From: Tillus elongatus
Taxonomy: Eukaryota > Arthropoda > Insecta > Coleoptera > Cleridae
DNA length: 64,000 bases
Direction of reading: 5' to 3'
Assembly (NCBI GenBank): GCA_964006375.1
Contig: OZ023266.1
Span: 70,084,891 to 70,148,890, forward strand
The notes under the pieces are model-generated. The model saw nothing but the letters and a program-made list of their open reading frames with translations, did no database searches and was not told where the DNA came from. This document shows positions 15,041-28,914 of the stretch, piece by piece; the stretch's first letter is position 1; each line of letters starts with the position of its first letter. Made by a program: the position numbers and the translations under genes.

Positions 15041-16239
15041 TTGCTATTTTCTTTATTTTCACATTTCATGTATTATTATGTAGGTATGTATATTGGACAG
15101 TGTGACTAATTAAGGATGGCGACCGGCTGTCTCGAGAAAACCTTATATCTTAGAATTTTGGAGAAAAAAATGTTAATAACGAAAGTGGCCACGAAAAAAA
15201 GCTTAAAAATTATTTACAGGGTAGGTTGACCGCCAGAGAGCTGAAAACAAAAAATCAAATCAAACTTGATCTTGCTCCAAATAAATCTCTTAAGAAAATA
15301 GGATATTTGTAAATGCGAACCGTTATAATAAATATTGTGAATGCTAGAGGGCGTTGCTTAATTTTTGTACATTCGTGTTTTTTTCTTGAAAATATTAAAT
15401 GTAAACATATAAGTTTAACCAGACCTTATAAAATTAGACTGAATTAGCAACACACTGGTGAAAACTACACATTAATATCTTTTTTTTGTATCCAAAGATA
15501 TCTCAAAAAATATATAAATAGTGGAGATTTCTTCTTTACTTTGCTAGTACGCCGGTCACCCCCAACGAAATTTTAGAAATATCCTTTCGTTTGAGAGTGC
15601 TTATGAAAAGACTATGTGATAAAACAACTGACAATAATTATTAACATAAATAATAAAACATAGTCAAACTAATGTTACTCAAAACAGAAATTTACTTTAT
15701 TATTTTAGATACTTAAAACTCATTTACTATGCATAAATTCAGTTTCTATCGTAATTGATAAGGAACGGAAAAAAATCAGTTTGCATTTTCTTGCATTTTT
15801 TTCATCGAAAATGCATTTTTATCTATCAAGCAGCAAGTTTTGTTTTTTTCTCACAAATTTTCAAATTATGTCAAACACAAAGGACGTAAAGCTATATTGT
15901 CTGGTTTATTATCTTTACTTAGACCTGAAAATATAAAGAGGGTCAGTGCAGTTCCTGGAACTTAACGCTTAGAGAGGCGTCCGATGAAATTCTTAGAATC
16001 GTGACGATAATAAATAGTTAATTATATTATATAACCGGAATCGGGGAAATCCCAGATGGTTGGAATTACCATAATTCGAGGCACAAATAATAAATATTGA
16101 GTTTCAAGTGCCAGAATGACCGACAGTTTAGTAAATATCATTTAGTACCACTCAGTTCATCTTAGCAAGAGCGCTAAAAATTCGGTGCGCAACATATTTT
16201 TGGAATTGTTGAAAGTGAACAAAATTGTTGTCAATTAAA
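15041..16239. other. No recognisable feature; upstream region of the hAT-like gene
   Basis: About 1.2 kb of AT-rich DNA without an ORF of note. 'gcatttttttcatcgaaaatgca' type sequence near 15790-15830 loosely resembles T-rich sequence near 18300-18360 on the other side of the hAT-like gene. It is too simple to call a terminal repeat. Confidence 0.4.
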
Positions 16240-18024
<1,785 letters not shown>

Positions 18025-19020
18025 TTTATGTTTAATATACTGTTCCCTATAGTTTTGTTAGTCATTTTATTTCGTTTTTTAAAAATTAATTAAATATAAT
18101 CTTATAAATTATAATACTTAGGAATAAAAAAATTGGTATTTTCTAACAAATTGTGTTATATTATCGTAATTTTACTAACGTTGTAGTTTCATTTTTATCA
18201 AAATTTCTAACGAAAAAATTAAAAAAAAAAAACACAATAGTATTCATAATCAGCGATTTAGCAAACTTAATATTATCCATAATTTTTGAATTTTTTTTCT
18301 AAAATTTTGCATTTTTTTGTCAATTTGACGCATTTAAATGCGCATATTTTTTGTCTTTTTTGTCTCCATTTTTTTCGTGCCTTGGTAATGGAGTTTTATC
18401 CCAGATCTCATAAAATTTCTCTAGTAGTTTTATATGGATGAGCTGTGACATTTAGAGTACGTCAAACTGATAAAGTTGTTTTCCCCGGATATGTTTCAGA
18501 AATGGAGTAACCTCTGGAAATGACATTTCTGTTCTGTCATTATTTATTTTCAATTGTAGTCAAGACAAATTTGAAGGTTTGAAAATTCACTTTTTCATAA
18601 TGCCTTATTTTTCAAATCAATAAGTTTTTGGTACGCTATGTGTATTTTGAAAACCTACAAAATGCAGTCATTATTGAAAGGCAACATGCGTTACGATATT
18701 CTGGAAGGTCCAAGAAAAGTTTTTAAATGATTGGCAAGACGACTACGAGTAACTGGCAATGTTCAATATACTTCAGTAAGAAATAGGGTACGGAGAAGTA
18801 GAAATGAAGAAAATGTTACTAAGTATTTTAAATAAATTTGTTGTCTGGAGATAAAAGCTTTCATTTAATGTTAAGTAACGTGTTTGCGTATGTTGGAGCT
18901 GAACCACGCATAAGTATTAGGGGCATTGTAAGAGAGCTGAGATTAAATTATTCTTTGGTAAATAGAACACTAAAAGAACATAAAATGCATTCTTATCGTG
19001 TTGTTTTACATCAAGAATTA

Positions 19021-19367
19021 AAAAGTCTAGACGCAGCAAATGCGCTATGGTAGTGAATTTTCATAGAAATTATCTGATACCAAAATATTTTCTCAATTTT
19101 TTCTCAAATATTTTATTATAACTTTTTTTCTTGTAACATAGAAATCTAAGTTTTGGTGTATAGTTTACCTTTTATATCGTAAACCTAACCACCAAATTTG
19201 GTTATTATATCTTCTTTATTATTTGAGAAAAAAAATTTTCAACTCAACATTTTCCCGGAAAACCTCCTCCGATTTTCCTAGCTAACGAAAGCGACTTACA
19301 AATGGAAGGTACACGCCAAATTAAATGTAATCAAAATCGGCCCATTATTTTTTTAGTTATCGGTGTG

Positions 19368-19457
<90 letters not shown>

Positions 19458-19580
19458 CATATGAAAGTTGAAACTGACCCTGGATATGGTTTCTAGGGGT
19501 CCCAGTTCGCGCTCATTTGCAAAAAAATATTTCAAAACTCTAAGTCGGGATCTCCCCATTAGTAAATTTTTTCTACGAAT
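19021..19580 (+). repeat. Family A element inserted in a transposase relic
   Basis: It begins at 'aaaagtctagacgcagcaaa' (head motif), runs through the 'ttatcggtgtgata' block, a TA array at 19376-19456 and the 'gcgctcatttg' tail. It stops in 'attagtaaattttttctacg' before the host gene resumes. At about 560 bp it gives the best estimate of a short full-length family A element, although its 3' hairpin is incomplete. Confidence 0.8.
19376..19456. repeat. (TA)n microsatellite inside family A
   Basis: About 81 bases of TA between the same two conserved blocks as at 14806 and 21723. Confidence 0.98.
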
Positions 19581-20230
19581 ACAGATTTTGATCGTCGACC
19601 AGATCATTGAAACTGGTTAAAAGGTATGTAAATGGTAACCCACACTTCCTATCTGGAATATTATAGACGGATAAGGCTACCTTATCAAGCTCTGGTAAAG
19701 TTCACTTACATAATAGCCACTACCGGTCTACCCACATTGGCAGAGGGAAGTCAATTACCAAAATCGCGGAAATGTAAACGTGTGGTGTGGTATTTTAAAC
19801 TCGACGATTATCGCAAATTTTTTCTTTGAATGAAAATTAACGAAAGAAAGTTACCTAGAATTTTTAAATAATGTTTTACCCATTCTCCTAGAAGATGTTC
19901 CGAGTTAAAACAGACTAGACGTCTGGTAACAACAAGATGGTTACCCAGCACATTTTCCTGGAACTGTCTGAAATATTTGGATGTTACGTTTTCAAATAAG
20001 TGGATTGGAAGAGGTGGTATTTTTCCATGGCCAGCAAGGTCACCTGACCTCACGTTTTTAGATTTTTACTTGTGACAAAGAGTTAAAGATATAATTTTTA
20101 AAACACGTCCAACTACACGTGAGGATATGATAATAATCATTCGGGAAGGAGTAAGAAGTATTTCTGTTGATTAAATTGAGGCTAGTGTAAATTCTATTCC
20201 ACTACAGAAAGACTGAATTCGTGCATAGCA

Positions 20231-21379
20231 AATAATGGGAAACATTTTGAGTATATAAAATTATTAAGTAATAGGTACTTTAATCAATTTTCTCCTTTTG
20301 TAAGTTTCTTTTATGAGTAATAATATCATGATTTATGTTAATAAATATTGCTGACGAGCGAAAACTTATGGCCTTATCCATACTTATGGGTAACTACTAA
20401 CAGACAGACGTACAGGCCGACAGACCGATCGACCTAGAAACTGACCGACCACCGGACGACATACAAAAAGATTCGTTCTAGAATCAAGTTTTCTATAGGT
20501 TTTCAGGATTTTTACGACGCTTTAGCAAAAAAATGGTTCGAAACTTCTGTCACCCTCATATATTTAACCCCTAATTTAATTACAGCACAGAATACCAGAT
20601 GTCTGATTAAACTGAAAGTTTTCTAATAAACAAACCCTAAAACGTTATATTACCCGAGTTTTAATGAAAAAATGTACTTTTTTACCAAGTCACTTATTTA
20701 TCCCCTACCCCTGAAGCGATTTTACCTAAAAACAATCGGAACCGTTTGTTTGTCGGTTGCTAACAGTATACCCAATTTGAAGACGATATCTCAATTCCTT
20801 CTAAAGTTATCGTGTCTACAAACAGACCGATCGACACAAAAAATTTCGTTTCAAAATTATGTTTTCTATATGTTTTGATACTTTTTAAGACGTTTAGTCA
20901 AAAAATAAATTTGAAATTTTAGTCGCCGATGCCATACTTCCACGCGTATTGACGATGTGGCAGAAGTAATGAAGCTATTAGAACATAAGAGCAAAGCATT
21001 TCTGAGCAGCAGAGCTTGAAAGCATTTTGAGGTGAATTAAAAACCCACCGGGGACGGTTTTGAGATTTACAGCACCAACAAGTATAGAAGAAGAATAAAT
21101 GTACTTTGTCAGGCGAAAATTGCGGATAAAGGTTCAAGAACATGCCAAATGAATTAATTTCATCACAAAACGGACGAACAAACAATCACACACTTACAAA
21201 ATAATTAAAGCTCAGGATCATGTTCTTCACTGAAATAAATTTCCACTAATAAAATTTAACAGACAATCCTGGCAAGCTACCCAGGATATCTTACACAAAA
21301 AATTATAAAGAAAGACTACGACCTCCAACAGTTACATGATGTCTAGAGCAGAAGTGAAACATATTTCCAAAACACGATA
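20231..21379. repeat. Unassigned region with a dispersed direct repeat
   Basis: The block at about 20420-20540 (with 'accgatcgac', 'gttttctatagg', 'gacgctttag') recurs in diverged form at about 20820-20910 ('accgatcgac', 'gttttctatatg', 'gacgtttag'). Spacing is about 395 bases. A 'cagacagacgtacagg' run precedes the first copy. The minus-strand frame 20919-21185 shows no known domain. Confidence 0.5.
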
Positions 21380-21714
21380 AAAAGTCTGGACGCAGCAAGT
21401 GCCTTATGGTAGTGAATTTTCATAGAAATGATCTGGCTTCAAATATTTTATTATAACTTTTTTTTCTTGTAACACATAAATCCAAATTTTGGTGTGTAGT
21501 TTACTTTTTACATCGTAAACCTACCTAATAAATTTGGGTATAATACGTTTTTTACTTTTTGAGTTAATAATTTTTTTCAAATAAAAACTCAAAATATTCC
21601 CGGAAAGCCTCGTCTGATTTTGCTGGTTAACGAATTTTTCCAAGCCACTTACAAAAGGAAGGTGCATGGCAAATTTGATCAAAATCGGCCATAATTTTTT
21701 GTGTTATCGGTGTG

Positions 21715-21796
<82 letters not shown>

Positions 21797-22625
21797 ATAT
21801 AAAAATTTAAACTATCCCCGGATATGGGTTCTAGGGGTCCTAGTTCGCGCTTATTTTTTTCAAAATTTCATTTTGATTGCCCAAGTTTACGGTTTCAAAA
21901 ATGTATGACATATTTCATAGAATATTTCTAAACAGTCGTAATAATATCAACATTAATAGAAAGAAAATAATAATTATCAACCGATTAGGATCAGTATTTC
22001 CATACACAACAGAAAACTTATGTGCAGGGGATGGAGAAAAAAATGTATCAAGCTCCTGATATTTTTTTGACTTCCTCTGATGCTTTGGCAGTAGTTTTAG
22101 TTAAGTTTATGTTTTAACGATCTATACTATTTGGCTAATTTTCCTACTAAAAATTTGTTAGTGAGGAGACGGCGACTTTTGAATTTTAAAAAGATTTCTT
22201 CAGTTGTTATCTGGTTTCATATATACAAGGTGTTGCATTTCTACGGTAAGCCTCAATATAATTGTTATTAAACAAGATACGAGAGAAAATTGTATACGTT
22301 AATTATAGGGTGTCTTGAGATGCATCTTATAACATAAATTTGGCAGTCACAGAATGACCCATACGTCGTTGGTGATACCTACAATTTTTTTCCAAACATG
22401 CCTTTTATAATTAATAAGGTTAGTTGGCTAGGAAACCAGTTTTCTCGGAAACATTTCAAGTTTGTTTTCGTAAAAGTTTGTACATTTTCAAACAATAATT
22501 TATTTTGATTACATATATACCGTGTACCCAAATTGATGCCCTCTTGGATTAAAGACATATTTGCTTTTAAAAACATTTTTAAGAAAATTCACTTTCATAA
22601 CGCACTTGCTGCGTCCAGACTTTTC
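21380..22625. repeat. Two family A segments in opposite orientation
   Basis: A plus-oriented segment begins with the head motif at 21384-21412 and includes a TA array at 21723-21793 and the 'gcgctta' tail to about 21880. From about 22065 to 22625 the sequence is reverse-oriented and ends with the inverted head motif (ACGCACTTGCTGCGTCCAGA). The whole is thus about 1.24 kb flanked by inverted head motifs. Confidence 0.8.
21723..21793. repeat. (TA)n microsatellite inside family A
   Basis: About 71 bases of TA, preceded by 'gtgttatcggtgtgatacat' and followed by 'aacatataaaaatt'. Confidence 0.98.
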
Positions 22626-23193
22626 TTTTAGATTTTAAACGTGTGGGATGATGATTTGTAAAATAGTCAAAACAATGGTTATATAAAAATTTGAACTGGT
22701 GATAGCAGTATCTGTATTTATTGTTACTTTACAACGATGTTAATCTAAAGTATAGAAGACTCCGCTGAACCTGATTTCTGCAATTTATCTCGAACATAAT
22801 TTAGAACCATAATATACAATTAGAAACTTTAAAATCCGTTGGTCTCCAATTTGATACTTTTCGAATGAAATTCTATCAGTTTCCATCAAGATCATTGCTG
22901 TTGGCTTTAGTGTTCATGTTGAACTTAGTAGAAATTCCATTAAGGAATTTGCTTAAAATGCAAGAATGTTAGATTAATCGTCGTTTGACAATCTGGCAGC
23001 GCCGTCTATTTTCATGCGATTGAACGTCGAGAGTAAAGAACTTCCTTAAAGTTAAAGATAACCCAAAAACGAGCAATGTTTGAATTTATACGGTTGGAGC
23101 ATGCGACATTACAAACTTAGTCAGAAGATGTTAATACCGAAAATTGTCTCCATTAGAGTTAGATTTTAGGGAATTTTTATAAAGAAAATGTCG

Positions 23194-23195
<2 letters not shown>
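22626..23195. other. No recognisable feature
   Basis: AT-rich sequence with no ORF, repeat or RNA motif that I can identify. Confidence 0.5.

Positions 23196-23283
<88 letters not shown>
23196..23283. repeat. (TA)n microsatellite adjoining a transposon-like end
   Basis: About 88 bases of TA followed at once by CAGTGCGCGCCATATGTATG, which has the form of a TA-target transposon terminus. I found no inverted partner for that terminus in the window. Confidence 0.95.
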
Positions 23284-23286
<3 letters not shown>

Positions 23287-23664
23287 TGCGCGCCATATGT
23301 ATGCACCGGGACTTATAAAATCTAGGGTAAGCGGCCAAAAAAATTGAAATTTGATATGCGCATATGGGACGTATTTTTTCATATTATGACGTAATTTCTA
23401 AGTATTTACCCTTTTTATTACAGAATATACAGGGTGTAGGTCATTTTTTTAATGGTAACAGGTAAGTAATTGTTAATTTCTGAAAGTACAATATTTTCTA
23501 CTCCTAACAATGTATCAAAGATGGGGGTTGCATAAGAAAAAATTACAGAAAAAAATTAAATGTGAAGTAAGACACGAATACGAACTGGACAAAAATTATC
23601 CGTATTTTCCCCAAATATTTTAACTTTTAATTGTTTTTTTCTTCTAGGAAAATTCACTAAAAGA

Positions 23665-24065
23665 AATAAAGCCATGGTAACGAAAAAAAAGGAACACCAG
23701 TTACACAAACTTAAGTTAAGACACAGCGACTGAACTTGTTACCAGGGTTGTTAACCTTTTTCCAATTTTTGACATAAAAAAATTGCATTAGTAGGCCTTG
23801 GTTAGGAGACAAATATAACATTTCTCACAGCATTTATAAACTTTTTTTCTTCAACGCTTAAGATGTTGATTTTAATAGTTCGTAATAATAGTTAATTTTT
23901 ATATGTGATTTTTATAGGCGATCTTGGTGGTTATTTCACTGGAGCCAATTCACAACGTCCAATCCAGCGTCTTGGAAACTGAGCATTTAAAAACCGCCGC
24001 ACTATCGTGCATAAACCACATTTCCCTTCGCGTAGCCAATTGAACATCTTCCAGCAATTCTGGAA
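23665..24065 (-). pseudogene. Defective transposase fragment, tandem copy 1
   Basis: Matches 24935-25343 in direct orientation at about 1.27 kb spacing (shared 'attgcattagtaggccttgg', 'acaaatataacatttctca' and 'cttcaacgcttaagatgttg'). Minus-strand coding homology reads 'LEDVQLATRREMWFMHDSAA', the second catalytic block of a mariner/Tc1-type transposase, followed by frame loss. It is a non-functional remnant. Confidence 0.75.
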
Positions 24066-24240
24066 AATATGATTATCCACAGAAAGCTTTTTGACAAATA
24101 TTTTTAAAAAATGTTTGCATCAAAATCTACAAACAATTTCTTCACGTAAATTGCCATTTTCTTTACAAAAATTGGTTATAGAAATATGACACGAAAATTA
24201 TGTTTTTTTTACGAAAATTTTCTAATTAATTATTTTTCAC

Positions 24241-24242
<2 letters not shown>

Positions 24243-24317
<75 letters not shown>
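24243..24317. repeat. (TA)n microsatellite adjoining a second transposon-like end
   Basis: About 75 bases of TA between the two tandem transposase fragments. It is followed by CAGTGTGGCCCATTTAAG, again a mariner-type terminus without a visible partner. Confidence 0.95.
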
Positions 24318-24320
<3 letters not shown>

Positions 24321-24934
24321 TGTGGCCCATTTAAGATGAAATAATGTTAACTTTTTTATTTATAAATCCATTTTGATGAACAAAAAATTAAAATATATTA
24401 GATGAAAAACTCAATAAATGCTGTGAAAATTGTGCTCTATGTGACCTGACCAAGGCCTACTAATGCAGTTTTTTATGCCGAATAATAGAAAAAGGGGTTA
24501 GGGCCGTTTTTAGGAAATAAGTACGCCACTGCATTTGGCAACCATCAAAATATATAGACACCAAATTTGTACAAAAAAATAAGAATTATTAAAAATTTCA
24601 GAGAATTCTATTTGTGTGGCCTTTCTAATATAGACACCCCTGTAACTTTTGTATTTATCACCAATTTTTTAACGATATTTCAAAAGATAGAAAATTAAAA
24701 AATCTATAGATCCTGTAAAAATTGTTTTCTATGCCATTTAACCACGGCCTATTAAAACTATTTTCATATGTGAAAAATTATAAAAAAGATTTAGAGTTAG
24801 TTTTAGGAAAAAATAAGTACGCCACTAGATTCGCCATTCTTTAAAACTGTTCCCTGCCAAATTTCATCAAAAATAGCTTATCAACTATTTCACAGAAGTT
24901 TAGTTTATGTTATAAATAATATTTAACGCGAAAA

Positions 24935-25343
24935 AAGAAAGCCATTGTAATACCAGAAAAAGGAACACCAGTTACACATACTTAAGTTCGGACAAAACGG
25001 CTGAACTTTCCAATTTTTGGAATAAAAAAATTGCATTAGTAGGCCTTGGTCACGAGACAAATATAACATTTCTCAAATCATTTATAAACTTTTTTTCTTC
25101 AACGCTTAAGATGTTGACTAGTTGACTTTCATAGTTCCTAATAATAGTTATTTTTTTATGTGTAATGTTTATAGGTGATCTTGGTGGCCATTTCACTGGT
25201 GCCAATTCACGACGTCCAATCCAGCGTCTTGTAGATTGATCATCTAAAACTGCCGCACTATCGTGCATAAACCACATTTCCCTTCGAGTAGCCAAATCAA
25301 CATCTTCCAGTAATTCTAGAAGCGTATTTAGATTAAAATCCAA
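24935..25343 (-). pseudogene. Defective transposase fragment, tandem copy 2
   Basis: Minus-strand frame 25343-25050 reads 'LLELLEDVDLATRREMWFMH', then 'DSAAVLDDQSTRRWIGRREL' and 'APVKWPPRSP'. The catalytic block MHDGAPPHF is altered (MHDSAA), and the usual stretch of about 20 residues before RRWIGR is shortened. Copy 1 carries the same alteration, so both descend from an already defective copy. After WPPRSP the homology ends. Confidence 0.8.
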
Positions 25344-26873
25344 ATAATAACGCGCAATCAGAAGCTACTGAGGCTCAATCGGTCCTAAGATGCAATTACC
25401 AACAATTTCAGCCGAAACGTTGATTTTAAACTGATAATGTGAATGATTAACAATGGTAACGCGAATTTTCGTCGCTCCATTCATGGAGATTGTATAGGTT
25501 TATTGCACCGTTTTTCGCAAAACGTGAATTTTATTGCTCTTAGAATAGAAGTACTTTCAGCATTTTACAAGATTAATATTAGCTTTTAATTTTACTAAAT
25601 GTATTTTACTGCAAGACCGGCAGTAAACGGATTATTGAATTTCATACGCAAGCTTTGCTAATTTAATCTCGTGAAGATTTACAACGCACACACGTAACCT
25701 TTGAATTTCCGCTTCGATTTTCGTATCCAAAGCTCCACTACCATTATCAATGTTACGTAAACCGATTCTAATCCATATTAAGGTCGAGTAGATGCGTGAC
25801 TCTATTATGAATTCTGCTAGCTAAAATTAACTCAGTAAGATGGGCATTTGTCTGTTAAATCACCACTTTAGCGTGTCACGAAGCACAACTAATTCCAGAT
25901 GTCCTCTCTCCCTCTTTTGTTTCGTATTTGTAAGTTTGTTTAATGCTGACAGTGTGTTTGGCAATCCGTCTCAGTATGTCTTATTTATACTTGTGAATAT
26001 CCTAAATTACAGTTGCAGATATGATCCAACCAAAGTTCAGTAATATAAACGAAGCGCCAAGATCATAGCAGTGAATCAAATAGAAAGTTTCTGCATGCCA
26101 AACGAAAATCAGAACAGAGGTTGTTTTTTCTTTTAAGTGTCTATCACCACTGAATTAACCATGATAATATACAGCACCCAGAATTAAAAACCAAAGTCAG
26201 GATTGTTATACCGAAACAACTTACCAGTTATGTCCGAATTAGGTATTAATGACATAAATACTGTTAAAAACACCGAAATTGTCTTTTATTCATGAAGAAA
26301 AACCAAATTTATTACGATAGTTTAGAAATAACTTATATTCGACACATGCGATAATTTGCTGGGAAATTAGTTGAGCCAACCATGATACAGAAGCATGTAA
26401 TAATATTATTATTATGGACCACATTTTTATTCTAAAATTTGCAAGGCCTAAATGTAACTAATATTGGAACCCTTAGTATCTCTAGACACAAAATAGTACA
26501 GAAGTTAACAGGGCATGTCTAGAAAATGTTAAAAAGCACATATAGAGTTAGATACTAAATTGCTAAAATGTGTTACTTTTTTGTTTTGTTGGTAATAAAA
26601 TAATGTTCTTTCGATTTTTTAAATTGAATCCGCAAAGCATCTGGTTCTACAGAAATAATCATGGTTCCTTCTACACTACTAATAGTGAAAATTGAATTAG
26701 GTAGTGTAGATATCAAAAGTTTAATTGAAACAAAGTTGACTTACTACTTGTCAATTTTTATTTTCATATAAAATATAAAAGTGTTTTTTTTTTTTGTTTA
26801 AATAAACTTTCCCACTCAGAAGGTGCCCAAATTACCCGTTTTTTGATAAATCGTTCCATGTTTGTATTTTATA
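25344..26873. other. Long stretch without recognisable genes
   Basis: About 1.5 kb with no domain-bearing ORF. The frame 25840-26043 has no recognisable domain. No repeat shared with the rest of the window was seen. Confidence 0.5.
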
Positions 26874-28456
26874 TTATTCCATAATTGTACCATGAATGGA
26901 ATCTACGGTCATATATGTGTGGCCAGGAAGTAAAAAAGTAATTTCAACTGTTTTTATATTATTGCTACTCTCCTTTAGAAAATGAAAGATCATTGTCAGC
27001 ATGGCTTTATTCTTATTCTGGCCACTACAGCTGTCGCAATTGAGAGAAATGTTCTCAATCGTGCCTCTTTGATCTACATTTCTCAAGTAATTATATATTA
27101 GAGTAGATATCTCATTAGACCCTCTAGGTCCATCACATTCTCCCCACAAAAAACAGAAAGCGTTTTGGGTTACATTTTCATATACTGTTAGATTATAAAA
27201 TGAGTATTTTCTAGTATAATAGAGTAATAAGTTGTCCCCATGGGGAGTGTTTAAATACCTTATGAAGGTCAAAGCTCACACAAAGAAATGTTAGTTCTCT
27301 AGTCTCTTTTTCTGTTTAGTTAGGAAATTAGTTTTACATAAATTTTTTATCTCAATATTTTCTTGATATTCTCTTTTAGACTGTTCAATTTCTTGATAGT
27401 CCTTATGTTTTCTAATTTCACACATTTTACATTTATCTTTTTTTGGCACGTGAAAACCCAAGTTAAATTCTTTTTAAAAATGTCTCTGAAAACTTTCAAG
27501 GAAACATAAGTACTCTTTCCTGCAGCAACTTGGTCCCTCTTGAAAATACCATATAGAAAAGAAACATTTCTGAGTTCTGCTGGCAAATACTTCCGGGATG
27601 TTTTATTTCTACAATAGTGAGAAGGAACAACAGGAAGCTTCATGATAAAGTCCATGACATTGTTTTTAAACTCCAAACTAGTTTTATTTGCAGGCTCATG
27701 TCTGCCCCGTTGATCTGTTTTCACACATTTGTATGATAAAGCATTATTTTTCGTATACCTGAGCGTCATTTGGGAAACGTCTAATGTGCTTAACAGAAAC
27801 TATTGACATACTTCATGTTCTACATCATTCCATGGGATAAAATATTTGTATGACTTTTGTCTCCTACTAACTTCTGCTTGTTGGCGTCTCCTCTTAATTG
27901 GAACCCCCTTTACGCTAGACAGTAACCAGTCTCTTTGCCTCTGGTGACTTCCTATGCCCCAAAAGAATTCATTAATATCTTGTCTTACTATTTCTGAAAA
28001 CTTCAAAGAACACTTATGAGGGCAGAGAATGTTATTTTTACAAGGATCTGGTTGCATCGATTTTTCTCTCCCATACCTTTTCTCTCTCTTTTTCAGTTCT
28101 CGCTTATTGATTTTCATATTTTTTTTCTTAACTGCTTTGCCGAGCAGTTCGTTTTCCTAGTCATCATCAGTGAATTGACATTCAGAATTAGTTTCAATGG
28201 CACTAATTATAATACTATCGTAAGACATTTCCGAGGAATGACGACGAAATTTTGTTTTTTCTTGACTAGATTACACTTCAGTGTCTGATGATGAGCTTGA
28301 GTCGTAATCAACTAGTCTATTTAGTGAATTTGTCGTTAAAGTTGCTATAGACTCGTTTCCCCCAGAAAAGGGAGGAGCAAGAATGATTTCTTGATCATCA
28401 TCATTTTCACGATGAAAATTATCAGGAATGTTTTCAGCGATTGTTGCATTCATCAA
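26874..28456 (-). pseudogene. Broken member of an uncharacterised multi-copy animal protein family
   Basis: Four minus-strand frames lie in protein order: 28456-28271 (acidic N-terminal part), 28117-27800, 27769-27347 and 27272-26874. Recognisable family blocks are 'CPHKCSLKFSEIVRQDINEF', 'FWGIGSHQRQRDWL', 'DQRGRHEPANKT', 'VPSHYCRNKTSRKYLP', 'LLLYYTRKYSFYNLTVYE', 'LNCDSCSGQNKNKAML' and 'FLLPGHTYMTVDSIHGTI'. I know this as a repeated uncharacterised family in arthropods, with a nuclease-like D..SGQN..GHT..D pattern that suggests transposon origin. A TAG at 27800-27802 lies in frame between the second and third pieces, and about two frameshifts follow near 27400 and 27290. It is therefore a pseudogene. 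No TIRs were seen. Function is unknown. Confidence 0.7.
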
Positions 28457-28914
28457 CGATGGAATTATAGTCTTATTGGCATCTTCGGTTTTATTTCCAT
28501 TTACAGAAAAGTCAACTACTTATATTAAAATATTATGGCACTGGTCACCAATGTAACTGTTATCAACCTTAATGATCTCATTAATATTAAAAACTAATAT
28601 GTTTATTTGTGATTTATTACAACTTATTTAAGAGTTAGTGTGTGATTTGTACCAAAGAATTAACCAAAAATCATAAAAATCAAGAAATTGATGTCACTTA
28701 GGTGATTTACTGATTTTACACTTGCTGCCGTAAGAACAACTCAAATGACTGGTTCTATCGTAAGTAACAGCTTATAGTAAGTACCACGTGACCCTGACGC
28801 TGCGATAGTCTGGCGGAAATATCTGGCTTTACGATTTTCTAGTAGAAATAGTATAAAGCTTTCGCTATAGAATTGTCTGTTACGATATAAAAAACTTGTT
28901 TTAACTAAAAAACG
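28457..28914. other. No recognisable feature
   Basis: AT-rich DNA between the pseudogene above and the next transposon. It holds only a short minus-strand frame without family resemblance (28741-28929). Confidence 0.5.

Larger units (their letters stand above)
18690..20230 (+). pseudogene. Mariner/Tc1-type transposase pseudogene interrupted by family A
   Basis: N-terminal sequence at about 18735-18815 reads 'RRLRVTGNVQYTSVRNRVRR' and 'SRNEENVT'. The frame 18838-19020 continues with 'AEPRISIRGIVRELRLN' and 'LKEHKMHSYRVVLHQEL', the DNA-binding half of a DUF4817/DDE transposase. A family A element occupies about 19021-19580. The gene resumes at 19581 with 'DFDRR'. Later pieces include 'FSNKWIGRGGIFPWPARSPD' around 19990-20050 with the last acidic residue, then 'LDFYL' followed by a stop and 'TRPTTREDMI'. 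Frameshifts are frequent. It is inactive, and its own TIRs were not identified. Confidence 0.8.

Noticed and set aside
28016..28288. A 90-codon plus-strand ORF.
   Set aside because: It is the shadow of the minus-strand pseudogene at 26874-28456, which has clear family blocks.
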